64,000 nucleotides of DNA from Alisma plantago-aquatica (taxonomy: Eukaryota; Streptophyta; Magnoliopsida; Alismatales; Alismataceae), in contig OY856414.1 in NCBI GenBank assembly GCA_963693085.1, forward strand, positions 261,110,001 through 261,174,000. Reading direction: 5' to 3'. The notes under the pieces are model-generated. The model was not told where the DNA came from and made no database searches. It saw only the letters and a program-made list of their open reading frames with translations. Positions 50,501-61,281 of this stretch are shown piece after piece. Position numbers and translations under genes: made by a program. Position 1 is the stretch's first letter; each line of letters begins with the position of its first letter.

Positions 50501-50753
50501 GCGATGAACATCTTCAACATTGTTGCAAGAAAAGAAATATCCTATTGCTACTTTATTACATTGAATAAGAGAAACATCGAGTTACATTTGAGGGGAGAAA
50601 ATGTAGGAAAGCATTAACTTTGCATTGGGAAGAGGAGGTAGAGGCTTGATATGCAGGCTTTGATAAACAAGAACCAAACCATCCAACTACACACAAATAA
50701 AGGGTATTGGCCATAACCAATTAACACATCCACTATCAAAGCTACTTTTAGGG

Positions 50754-50902
<149 letters not shown>

Positions 50903-51030
50903 TTCAGGATTATGTGGTCTTTGATTGGATATGCATCTGCGAGTTGTTTAAATATTCACATTATATGTAATAAATAAACAATAAAACCAAAATCCTATCA
51001 TACCAATTATCCTAAAACATAGTAAATTGG

Positions 51031-51046
51031 CATGACTCAGATACCG
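51031..51046 (-). other. Degenerate primer binding site of element B
   Basis: Minus strand GGTATCTGAGTCATG beside the 5' LTR, a mutated tRNA-iMet complement. Element A has the perfect form in the same position. Confidence 0.7.
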
Positions 51047-51047
51047 T

Positions 51048-53281
51048 TGTTGTGTAATACAGGTACAAATTATAGCAACGAAAGCAAAAGTTTCATCTAT
51101 ATGTATTCCCATAACAACAAGATCATGTTAACTACTATGAAATAAGAAGGATGGTTTTAGTGAGTTAAACCTGGTCGTGGAGCAAGTCCAATGACAAAAC
51201 TTCTTTACAAATACTGACAAGTTTCTCTTGGACGGTGGTTGTATAACTCCTTGCCTTCACCACAAATAATTGTCTGCGCAACCTCTACAACAACTCCGGT
51301 GATGTCTCCATGAACTATAGCTTGACCTTGCTCTCTGAGCAGTAGCCAAAGGACTCCTTCCTCTAGAGTAGTCCACATGGACCAACTTGAACTCTTTTCA
51401 TTCACCAAGAACAGAGAGGAAGGAGTTGTCCCTCCCATTGGTGTACTAATCACCAACCTGCTCTCCCACAATGAAAACTTCTCAGTTGTTCTCTCTCATT
51501 GGATATCCCTCCTTTTCAGATAGGACTTGCCCAGGCTCTCTTGGTTACCACAACTAGAGAGGAAAATAGGTGTTAAAGGAACTAATTCTCAGTTGTCTAT
51601 GCCATGTCTTAGGAAGCCCCCAGTACCTCTCCTTTTATAGGCGAGATTATGGCCAGGGTTCCCAATATATATATGATTGTGTGGGAGTGAAAAGGACAGG
51701 AAGAACTTGAACTTTTGCAACCTGTGATATCCGAAATGACCATTTTGCATACTTAGACGGTCGTCTGTTGTGTGATACGGTCATCTCGCACTGCCAAATG
51801 GTTGTTTGGTAGTTTTCCAATCCCACACGAATTTGGCAATTTTGAATCCAATTAATATACATATTAGTTTTACTTGCTTTCCAAGTATATGCAATCGAAA
51901 CTATTCAGGAAACATCCTGAGCCTTTATTCGGCCCCAACTGGACCATCACACCCAAGAAAGACGCCCGTCTCACTCACCTAGAAGGTCGTCTGGTGAGTT
52001 GGGATGAGATGGTCCATTCAATCATATTGAACCAGTCGGTTAAGGGGCTGAACTAAGCCAATTCAAACTTCAATCATCCTGACCCCCAAACAACCATCCC
52101 AACTACTTGAGACACCCGTATGGCTACCCAAATGGCCATATGACCCAGTGAGATGGTTGTTTGGTAGACCTGTTCATCCAATCAAGTGATCTGTTGCGTG
52201 AATTGAATACCTAAATACTTTTGTAATCAATCCAATTGTCATTTAAGATCAAACTCATCTTCTAGATGAGTTCTAATGTGTGTGACCCTATAGGTCCCAT
52301 AACACATTTGTAGTGAATGCCCATAAATAGCTTATGACATCACAAGTAAAGTGTGGCACCTAGTCACACATCAGTGCTACCCAAGTGAAATGGGAAGTTG
52401 GAGAACAACTTCAACTTACAATCTGTGTAAGGTGTTGCAGTGATTGTATAATTCCTTTATCTATGATATCCAAGATGAACTAAAGGCATGGAAAGTCATC
52501 CTCTCAACATTCAATCCATCTTTCTTGAACCAAGACCAAACTATATAGATAATGTGACGTCAGTATCATATATTGATTTACATGTGCATGCACATGCGTT
52601 TCTCAGTCTCTCTTATCAAGTGGCTAGTATATCATACTCTAGTAGGAGGGAAAAATCTTGTATCTATCACTCACATCCTATCCCCATGTGTCAAACTCAC
52701 AAAATCATCACCGTTATAACAACCCATGTTTCAGGATTATGTTTGATGGTGTGAAAGCATACCCAACGACATGTGACGAGTGTAGTGATTTTAGGTCTAT
52801 GAATCACAATCACCAACTTCACTATGAGAAATGATTGTGACTACCACAACCATGTGTCACTCTCATGGTGGGTCTATCTGATACACTATTACCTAACATG
52901 TATCTTTGTGTTTGGTTTGATAGTGCCATATCATGACTAATGAGATTTAGTCATCAACCAACTCACACTCTGATCTTATGTGTTATTGTTGTTTATCAAC
53001 CTTCCACAATAACAACCAATTAGGGACATAATGAGAATATGTATATGTACTCTTAACATACATATGATCTCACCCACAAGGATAGTAACTTGACAACATA
53101 CGTCATTGAGTAATATAATTCTCTAGACATTCACTCTATATTCTTATTATCTCATAACTGAGTGAAACAGATGAATTGGAAGCTTGCCTTCATATAAATC
53201 TTATTATTAATCAAATCTTTTTAGGTAATTATGCCATATCAATTATCATATGATTCACTCTATGGGTATACCTTACCAACA
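51048..53281 (-). repeat. Element B 5' LTR
   Basis: 2234 bp. TATA box at 51631-51640, palindrome array upstream at about 51723-52170. Ends CCAACA, followed by ATATT. Confidence 0.9.
51723..52170. promoter_or_regulatory. U3 palindrome array of element B 5' LTR
   Basis: Copies such as gaaatgaccatttt (51734), agacggtcgtct (51755), atacggtcatctcg (51776) and ccaaatggttgtttgg (51794) lie about 20 bp apart, matching the 3' LTR array with point decay. Confidence 0.75.
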
Positions 53282-53286
53282 ATATT
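53282..53286. repeat. Target-site duplication ATATT, right of element B
   Basis: Left copy is GTATT at 43596-43600. Confidence 0.7.
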
Positions 53287-53599
53287 GACCATTAATCTAG
53301 TAGACTTGAAATTTGAAGGTGTACCAGAAACAATTTGTTTCCATGGTTCGCATGACTCAATTGATGTGTATACCAGATAACCCTCTGTGAACATCCTTCA
53401 TAAGATATTTTTCTTTCACCTTGTCGACACATTGGATGAGAGTCTTGTTATAGGATTGGCAATATTGGTGTCTTATCCCCAACAAATGTTGCATTGCTTG
53501 TCACTTAAGTGCCTTCTACTCTCGGTGGAAGAGGTCTTCATGAATGACTTGGGTTTCTAGATATGCCTTTATATCATGAAATTGAGCCTTTTCTTCACT

Positions 53600-54530
53600 G
53601 TTAGGTGTGTTATGGATGACCATTATTAGGTAGGTTGGGAGAGTGTACATTCTTAAAAAGAAAAGGTTTGGTCCCCTTGGATGTATATCCTAGAAGAAAG
53701 GGTTGGTAGAACATCAAAAAATTCAATGTGTTCTCTTCTGATGAAGTAAAAGGAGTTTTTCTTGAAGTCTCAAGCTAGAGAGAACATTTGTTCTTGGTAA
53801 GGAACCAAGTTCTAATGACACATATTCTAGTTGTTATAGACTTTGGATATCAAGAGAAGGGAGTCTCTGTAGACTTGTACGTGATCTTACCCTTTCTATC
53901 TACCTAGCTTGAGTTCTAGGATATAAGGTTCCTACTCAACCACATTGTTAGTTGTGTTGAGTTCCAACCATCTTGCTACTGATAATTGTTCTCCCTAGGG
54001 TTTTTTAAGGATCACTCCTATGACAACCCCTTTATGATTGAATTCTCAATCAAAGAAGATTGTTTACACATAAAGAACTAGAAGGATAACCACATCATGT
54101 GGGTTGATCATCCCCATGTATTCATTTGGGACTCATACTCATGGGTTGCTTCCTCATGTAGTAGGGAATCTGCTAGCCGATCGACCCGAGATTGGGATTT
54201 TATTGCCTTCATTGGCATGTAGGTGATGGTCAAACTCTAACATCATCACTTTGCACTTAACCCATCAACTAATAACGGTAGGGAGATCACACATATAGAG
54301 GAGAGGGTCATTCTTAGAGATCAACTGTGATAGATATATCAATAAATAATGACACATCTCCCTTATTTCATATATCACAGTAGAAATACTTCTGAATTGT
54401 AGTGCAGTGGGCCTTGTTATAACTTGAATTCTTGTATAGATAGTATATGGAGCACTCATCATTGGTTATCAATTGACTCATGACTCCTATATTTGGTGTT
54501 GTACATGCTGATAATCGGAGGATAAGAGGG
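53600..54530 (-). pseudogene. gypsy-2 RNase H and second RNase H
   Basis: Fragments near 54265-54462 fit RNase H (SQLISKNDPLLY, compare SRRDPLCH in gypsy-1). The frame near 53925 reads VE.EPYILELKLGR, matching the NNMAEYEA.ILGL block of the additional RNase H. No long frame. Confidence 0.6.
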
Positions 54531-54532
54531 TA

Positions 54533-55379
54533 CTATGACACTGCTTTCCTTGAAACATGTGGATTGGCGAGGTAGTCTTTAAGCTTATGGAGCGCTTCTT
54601 CACATTTTATATTCCGTACAGAGTCAAAGTTCTTTTTGATTATCTTGAAGTTCTTTTTTATTGTCTTGAAAATAGGCTCACATATAGGTGTAATCTTGGC
54701 GATGAAGCGGATGATGTATTGAAGGTGATCGAGTATCCCTCTTATCTCCATCTTTGTTCTGGGGGAGGGCATTTACTGAATAGCTTGAGCTTTCTTGAGT
54801 TCAACTTCAATTCCCCTATGACTAACAATGTATCCTAGTAGGTTACTAGATTTAACCCTAAAGGTTAATATGGTTGGAGTGAGGAAAAGAGAGAATGATA
54901 CTAAAACAACTTCTTCATATTGGCGATGTGGTCTTCTAGACTTCTCAATTTGGGTATCATGTCGTATGTGCAAACCTCCACCTAATTATGCTTAATTTCA
55001 TGAAAGAGAACGACCATCACTCTTTAATATGTAGGTTTAGTGTTCTTGAGAGGGAATGGCATGATCTAATAGAATAATACTCTAGTATGAGATGAGGGTT
55101 GTCCTCTTTATCCTCCTAGGCCATCTTAATCTTGTTGTAACTGATGAATCTGTGCATGAAAAGAATGTGGATGACTATATTTTCAATGAGCAAGACGAGG
55201 TGGATAAGCAAAAAAGTCATCTTTAGGTCATGCTTTTTTGAGGTTGAAATAGTCCACGAATATTTGTACTTTACTATACTACTTTGGTACTGGTACAATG
55301 TTGGCAATACATGTAAGATAGTTGACTGTATCAAACAGAATCACATTATATTGCTTTGGAACTTCTTCCTTGATCTTGA
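54533..55379 (-). pseudogene. gypsy-2 reverse transcriptase
   Basis: A frame near 55240 reads KVQIFVDYFNL (RT 'KVQMCVDYRDLN'). The piece 55116-55334 has LKMTFLLIHLVLL and YNKIKMA. The active-site loop near 54950 reads CTYDMIPK where YVDDMIAK is expected, so the first aspartate is lost. The piece 54533-54772 (PSPRTKMEIRGILDHLQYII, then RFIAKITPICEPIFK) is the RT connection. Several frameshifts. Confidence 0.85.
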
Positions 55380-56154
55380 TGTTGAATCTAGGGCTCTAGA
55401 GGGGGGAATAGAACTTCAAATTCTCACAAGAATAGTTAGACCTTCAAATTATATCAATTGAAACCAAAATATAAAACAAAATTTGAAATCCTATCTAAAC
55501 AAGCATAGCAAGGATGAGAGAGATTGAAACAAACACTTGGACAAGGTGTTTAGAGTGGTTCCAATCTCCAAAATAGGAGATCATCAATCCAGTACCTAGA
55601 GAGGTCAACCTCTAGGACTTTGCAACCCTTGTATACTTATATTTCATTATAAGAGATACAAGAAGACCATGTTACATCCAAGGGCTTACCTATCCAAGAC
55701 AAGAGTCTTTCACCTACAAAAGGACTTACCCACTTGATCAATATGTCTTCATCCTTCAACAAGGACTTACCCACACTTGCATCAAGTCTTTGGCCTCACA
55801 TGGATTACCCACTTTTCTTGGATCTTACGCCTTGTCCTTCTCCTTCACTTGGAGAAGATCTTCACACCTTCTTCAGCCTTGAAGAAGAACAAAAACTGCT
55901 CCTTCACCCAGAGAAGATCACTTCAGCCTTTGCTCTTTGAGAAAAGGGATAGGGAAGATAGAAAGATGGAAAGATGGAGAAATTACCAGGTAACAATAAG
56001 GTAGCTCTCCTACAACATGCCTAAATCACTCATAATCACGAAATGCTATGTAAATGAGAGAGTGAAAGGGGCTCAAAAGGTTGCAGCACACTCAACTATA
56101 GTAAGGACCAAGGATAGAATGAATGAGCAACCTTGGAATGAACTCCAAGAGGTC

Positions 56155-56164
56155 CTATTTATAG
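56155..56164 (-). promoter_or_regulatory. TATA box of element C LTR
   Basis: ctatttatag, minus CTATAAATAG. Confidence 0.65.
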
Positions 56165-56298
56165 CGGTATTCCTTTGAGTGTGGGATCACTTAAGAATGA
56201 AAAGTATCTATTTTACAACTTGTAACAGATCTATTTTCATTTCTAACAACACTCCAACGGTTGGAATCACTTTTTCTGCATTTTTCGTAAAGTACATT

Positions 56299-56515
56299 CG
56301 GTTGAGTTTCAATAAAGGTAACTCGACCGATCCACTAACTGACAAAGCCAATTTTCAAACTTTCAGTCGAGTTTGTCTTGGGGTAACTTGACCAACTAGC
56401 TAAAATCAACTTTGGTTAGTTAGTTTTTTGGTTGAATTCTATGAGTGTACAACTCGACTGATGTAACTATTTCCAAAAATCCATCATAGATCAATCGAGA
56501 TTCAAACTCAACCAA
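56299..56515. promoter_or_regulatory. U3 array of GGTCGAGTT/AACTCGACC inverted half-sites
   Basis: Paired arms start at 56299/56319, 56364/56385, 56429/56451 and about 56494/56505. Paired arms are 20-22 bp apart for the first three, and pairs repeat about every 65 bp. Upstream of the minus-strand TATA box. Confidence 0.75.
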
Positions 56516-56845
56516 TTAAAGTGTTGTGAATTTTTTTCCAAAATGATTTGTAATTGATAAAATGTTGGAATTAAGTGTCCCTAATTTTTTATCATCTTAG
56601 TTACAAGTCATATCATCAATACAAATGATTACAAAATTATTCTAAGGTGGTTTAGAGTATTTTCCACAAAAGAGCATTCACATTGCTTTTGACTTGGACT
56701 TGTACAAGATAGGGATTGTGTAAATTGATCCTTTTTCATGTACCTAATGCCTACAATCAATCTTAAACAAACATATTAGATAAATATGAATGGAATGGTT
56801 AATTCATTATCAAAATATGGAAAATGTATAACTCTCAAGTCAACA

Positions 56846-56859
56846 TTCTCCCCCTTTTT
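56846..56859 (-). other. Polypurine tract of element C, LTR-proximal
   Basis: Minus AAAAAGGGGGAGAA directly before the LTR start TGTTGA, with the typical upstream GTCATTGTC. Confidence 0.9.
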
Positions 56860-56960
56860 GACAATGACAAACCATTCCTCAACATATTAAAAAGGATATG
56901 TAAAGTAATACCTTAGCTTTGTGGATTGTAAGGGGATTCATAATTTTAACAATGTGAATT

Positions 56961-56970
56961 GCTCCCCCTC
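56961..56970 (-). other. Second purine tract of element C
   Basis: Minus GAGGGGGAGC, about 115 bp upstream of the first. Confidence 0.6.
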
Positions 56971-57135
56971 AATCTATGCTCACTCTTTACCTTCATAGTT
57001 AGTCTTTCTACACAAATCTATATAACATATATACTACATGGTCGTTTAGCAAGTCACATGATAAAAAATATACTAGACAAGAAAAAGATCACATAGGTAG
57101 TAAAAACAATATGGTTGAGCTTCCAAACATCAAAC

Positions 57136-57150
57136 TTCTCTCCCCCTTTT
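57136..57150 (-). other. Third purine tract of element C
   Basis: Minus AAAAGGGGGAGAGAA, a close copy of the LTR-proximal tract, preceded by a similar TGATAATGCC. Confidence 0.7.
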
Positions 57151-57535
57151 GGCATTATCAAAAAGTAAGGGGGGTAGAAGAGCATAAAATGGGTCTTCTC
57201 CAAGCACAACCAAAACATCAAACCTTAAGATAAAAACATGCAACCACACAACACACATCAAACATAGATGGGAGAGAAACAAGAAAGTTGTGTCATAATC
57301 AAAATATGGAAAGCATGCCAATAACTCACATGATAGAACACACATAGAGTTATGAAATAGAAGATTAAGATTACAACACATGAGCGTGTTCTCAAAGAAA
57401 CTACAAGCCAAAACAATGATAATAATATGATGATATAAAATAGTACAACTCAAATAATGTGCCAAGATGTCTTATTTACAAAATAGTCTAGAAAGATATA
57501 TATCATCAACATCTAAAGACTAAAAATAAAAACAT

Positions 57536-59179
57536 CTAAACATCTAGTCTATCTAAGACCAATGGGTCATCATCATTGGCATCATCATTAGAAGCTTTAG
57601 GCTCATAGTCCTTATCTCCATCTGAAGGTGCAACAGAGGCAATGACTTCACCTTCATCACCAGAGGCACCAAAAAAGCCATCGTCATCAGAACCATCCTC
57701 ATGGCCATCATCCTTAGATGCCTCCTTGTCAATAGAAACAACTTCCTCATCAACCTGGTCGGGCATCCCCTCATTGGCAGAAGGACCGAAACTACGATGG
57801 GGCCACATGGCATTTTGCCCAACCCAAGACATACCAAGGTCATGTAGCTCCTGGACTTGAGGGAAAGTGGAAGTAGAAGTGACAAGTCTTGCAAGCAAGG
57901 TAGATATGGGGCCATTAGGGAGAGGTAGCACTCCAGGGGTAGATCCACCAACAACAAAGGGTGCAATAGTGGAAGCAGCAGGTGGAGGGGATGGGTAGAA
58001 GTGATTATATGCAAAGAAAGCAAAATCACCACCTAGGTAGGGTTGGTAGGTAGGGTAAGGATGGGCACAAGATAGGTTCAAAGAAGACATGATAGAACAT
58101 AGATCCTAATAGAGATGCTCCTGAACCTATTGGTTGTATGCCTACTGATGCATCATGTAACCCATGAGGGCTTCATTTGATACATGAAAAGAGGTGTGGG
58201 TAGGCCAGGATGGTGGTGGAGGTGGAGGTTCCTGGGTGGAGGTAGAGACTCCAGGTGTGGTGGAAGAAGATGTAGGCAAAAAGATTTTCTTGATTGTGGT
58301 CTCCTTGATACATATTCCTTTTCTAGAAGGTTTGTAATGAAGATAATGGAAAAGAGACTTCTCAGTCGCAAAGGTGAAGAGACCACAGATCAAAGCAGGG
58401 CAGGAAGGGTGTTCCTAGAGCCGAAGCAGGTCATATGGTGAAGAATGTATCTAGACCACTTGACTCTGTTGTTTTTCAGCAGGAAAAACATAACCACTGC
58501 GGTATTATCTGCAATTTTAGTTTGATTCTTTTTTGGGTGAATATTCCAGTTGACTACCAAAGTGAGAATGTGGTTTTTAAGGACCAAGGCTGAGGAAGGT
58601 AGGGTGGATTTCTACCTGTAAGGAAACTAAGGCTTCTTCAAGAACTTATGTATGTCAGGGAGAGTGATATCATATTTCTTGTAGAAAGACTCGTGGTCAA
58701 GGAGGTCAAAATACTCAGGTTGGTCTTTCATCCATGTGCTGGTTACCTCAGTACCATTGAAAAACATAATCAAGGTATCTTATGAGATTGTGAACTTCTT
58801 ACCAGAAATCATGGAAGTGATAATCACTTGAGTATTAGGAGTGGGTACATGAGTGTCATAATTCCACAAAAGATTAGTGTAGCATTCATGAACCACCTTA
58901 GTTCTTGTCATGGAATTGTGGAAGCACTGACATTCGACACTCATGGCTGCTAGGTGATGATCATAAAGCAAATTGACTACCTCATCTATGACTTTTTGCT
59001 TAGCAAGTCTAGGCTCAAACAAAGCATGGAAGAAAAGGGGTTCCTAGGAAGGAGCTCCTTGCACTAATTTAGAGATTTGGTGGAGACAAATAAGTATCAT
59101 CATAGGGAATGCGGTGAGAGTTGGTTGAGGATGAAGGAACTCCAATAGGGGCGGCTCTCTTTCTTCTATTTGAAGCCAT
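57536..59179 (-). pseudogene. Element C env-like / putative plant transposon protein
   Basis: Likely start ATG at 59179 (MASNRRKRAAPIGVPSSSTN), a usual basic N-terminus for this family. The next pieces contain LFEPRLAKQKVIDEVVNLLY, VVHECYTNLLWNY and SGKKFTIS, then VLKNHILTLVVNWNIHPKKN. These fit the plant protein family seen as a third ORF in Sireviruses and Athila elements ('F.ER....', 'LVREFYANL', 'V.GK...FS', 'I..H.L...I'). The C-terminal part has PPPPPP, an aromatic stretch and a strongly acidic tail (57536-57780, D/E-rich). Frame changes occur near 59050 and 58391, with several in-frame stops (e.g. near 58140 and 58780). Role unknown; 'env' refers to position, not shown function. I see no clear signal peptide or transmembrane anchor. 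Confidence 0.65.
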
Positions 59180-59427
59180 GGAGGTCAAATGGAGAAGAAT
59201 GGGAGCCAAAAATGGAGAGGATGACCACCTAAGGTCATCTAACCACTTAGGGTTGATAGGTGAAGAAGTTAGGAAGGTCAAATGAGGGTCGGTTAGGGCT
59301 AAGAGAGGGAAGGTTGGGGCTAGGGTTGAGATCTTGAGAGAGATGGAGGAGCAATCAGTCGACTTTTCTCTAGTTGAGAGGGAGAAAATTTGACCAAACC
59401 CTAATTAAGTTTTGTTCCAGCCCGACC

Positions 59428-59520
59428 ATCGGTTGAGTTCCTTGATATTGAAACTCGACCAAATGGCTTTCTATAAAAGCTCTCGGGCACCAATCGGTCG
59501 AGTTGGCAACTCAACTGAGA
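59428..59520. promoter_or_regulatory. GGTCGAGTT/AACTCGACC motifs between pol and env-like ORF
   Basis: ggttgagtt at 59431 and aactcgacc at 59452, then ggtcgagtt near 59496 and aactcaac near 59508. These are the same half-sites as in the LTR of element C, 250-340 bp before the env-like ATG. A TATA-like ctataaaagc lies between (59471-59480) but is in TATAAA orientation on plus, away from the ORF. Confidence 0.6.
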
Positions 59521-59893
59521 AAGGTTCTGTCCCAACTTTGGAAATCTTAGTTTCTATCCATTTGAGTGCTAATTAAATTTATTTTTCTGGTCCACTTGCA
59601 TTTTATACATACTTAGGCACATATCACTCATTGGTACTATTTAGTGATAAAACAAGTGTTTGCAAAAAATACCCTAAGTGAGGAGAAAGAACAAGGCAAA
59701 AGAACATGAAAGTTTAGCACTTTAGCAAGAAAGGGTGATCAAGACATGAACAAATCATATAGGATATATGCCAACTAACTAGAAGATAGATCAGATTCAT
59801 CCAAAGCAGTTATGAGTAGTTTATATCTAATAAAATTAAATTGCTCTCTATCTAGAGGTTTAGTAAAAATGTCTTCCAACTGATTTTCCATGT

Positions 59894-60526
59894 CTACATG
59901 CGTGATATAATATCCTTCTTGGCAATGTGATCACGAAGAAAATGATCGCGAACCTCTATATGCTTGGATCTACTATGCAATATAGGATTGACAGATAAAT
60001 TGATTGCACTAGTATTATCACAATAGAGAGGAGAAGCATCAAAATAAATGTTAAAGTCTTGGGGCATTTGCTTCATCCATAGAACATGGGCACAACAACT
60101 CCTAGAAGCAATGTATTCATCCTTGGTAGTTGATAAAGCCACTGTGCTTTATTTCTTGGAAAACAAAGACACCAAGCATGGTCCTAGGAGGAAGCAAGTG
60201 TCACTTTTGAACTTTCTATCAATCAAACATCATGCATAAGAAGAAACACTAAAAGATATAAGAGTAAAGTCCCTTGAATTGGGATACCATAGTACAAAAT
60301 TTTGGGTTTTGGATGAGTACCTTAAAATATTCTTAACAACTATAAGATGTGATTTCTTGGGATTTGATTGAAAGTGAGCACACAAGCCAATACTAAACAT
60401 TATGTAAGGTCTAAAGGCAATTATGTAAAGTAAAATTCCAATCATGCCTCTATAGAGCTTATCAAAAACTTTCTCAACTTCTTCATCTTTATCTAGTTTG
60501 GTAGTGTTTGAGATGGGGGTGTCCAT
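59894..60526 (-). pseudogene. Element C RNase H
   Basis: 60230-60526 covers the RT-RNase H connection (LYRGMIGILLYIIAFRPYIMFS, the 'YR..IGSLLYLT.SRPDI.FS' block, with D to Y). 59894-60142 carries STVALSTTKDEYIASRSC-type and YCDNTSAINLSVNPILHSRS motifs with SKHIEVRDHFLRDH. Stops near 60227 and at 60527-60529 separate the pieces. Confidence 0.85.
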
Positions 60527-60529
60527 TGG

Positions 60530-61280
60530 CTAGGTGTTCTCCATACCATAGTGCTTAAGTAGCTCACTTGTGTACTTGCCTTGGTTTATGAAGTTCCCAT
60601 CTTTAGTTTGCTTGATTTGAAAGATGAGGAAGAATGTAAGCTCACCCATCATACTCATCTTGAACTCACTCTGCATAAGATCACTAAACTCCTTGCAAAG
60701 ATCAATATTAGTTTCGTCAAAAATGATATCATCAACATAAATTTGAATGATAAGAAAATTTTTAGAAGTGTGTTTGAGAAACAAGGTAGAATCTAGTTTG
60801 CCTGTGATATACCCATGATCTAACAAAAAGTTCTTTAATTTCTCATACCGAGCTCGAGGTGCTTGTTTGAGTCCATAGAGAGAATTTTGCAATAGATACA
60901 CACGTTTAGGTAAACTATCATGTTCAAAGCCCAGAGGTTGTGCAACATACACTTCCTCTTAAATTGTACCATTCAAAAACACACTTTTAACATCCATTTG
61001 ATATAGAAGGAAATTCTTATAACTAGCAAAAGCAGGAAACTTATGAATGGACTCAAGTCTAGCTACAAGTGCACATGTTTCATCAAAATCAATACCTTCT
61101 TGGTTGATTGTAGCCTTGAGCCACTAACCTTGCTTTGTTTCTTACCACCTTTCCGCTTTCATCTAGCTTGTTGCAGTAGACCCACTTGGTGCCAATGATC
61201 TTTTGATCAAATGGTCTTGGCCCTAGAGTCCACACTTTGTTCTTCTCAAATTTATCTAGTTCTTCCTGCATAGCTAGGAT
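60530..61280 (-). pseudogene. Element C reverse transcriptase
   Basis: 61089-61271 is the RT start (MQEELDKFEKNKVWTLGPRP, then KIIGTKWVYCNKLDESG, then NKARLVAQGY). After a frameshift near 61095, the frame has MDVKSVFLNG and continues in 60530-60952 (YGLKQAPRARYEKL). The catalytic loop IQIYVDDIIFDETN is intact near 60730. It is the best-kept RT of the window, but split by the frameshift and a stop near 60960. Confidence 0.9.
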
Positions 61281-61281
61281 A

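Larger units (their letters stand above)
53282..55379 (-). mobile_element. gypsy-2, right part (RT, RNase H, second RNase H)
   Basis: Homologous to 14.2-16.3 kb of gypsy-1. It is cut off at 55379 by element C, in the RT N-terminal region: 'acttcttcc.. atctt' at 55361 matches 16246, after which homology stops. The remaining upstream part (pre-RT, protease, Gag) should resume beyond element C, outside the window. Confidence 0.85.
55380..56845 (-). repeat. Element C 3' LTR
   Basis: 1466 bp, TGTTGA to TCAACA. The left end coincides with the loss of homology to gypsy-1, the right end with a purine tract. Minus-strand TATA at 56155-56164 with inverted-repeat motifs upstream. Small frames inside (e.g. 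55734-56004) are not genes. Confidence 0.85.

Noticed and set aside
57553..58032. 159-aa minus frame
   Set aside because: Shadow of the env-like frame 57536-58090. It is Met/Leu-rich because it reads the acidic codons one base off.
57642..58441. Plus-strand frames 57642-57860 and 58184-58441
   Set aside because: Antisense to the env-like relic, and explained by its biased composition.
59471..59480. TATA box for the env-like ORF
   Set aside because: ctataaaagc is in promoter orientation on plus, while the ORF is on minus. Kept only as a weak element of the motif cluster.
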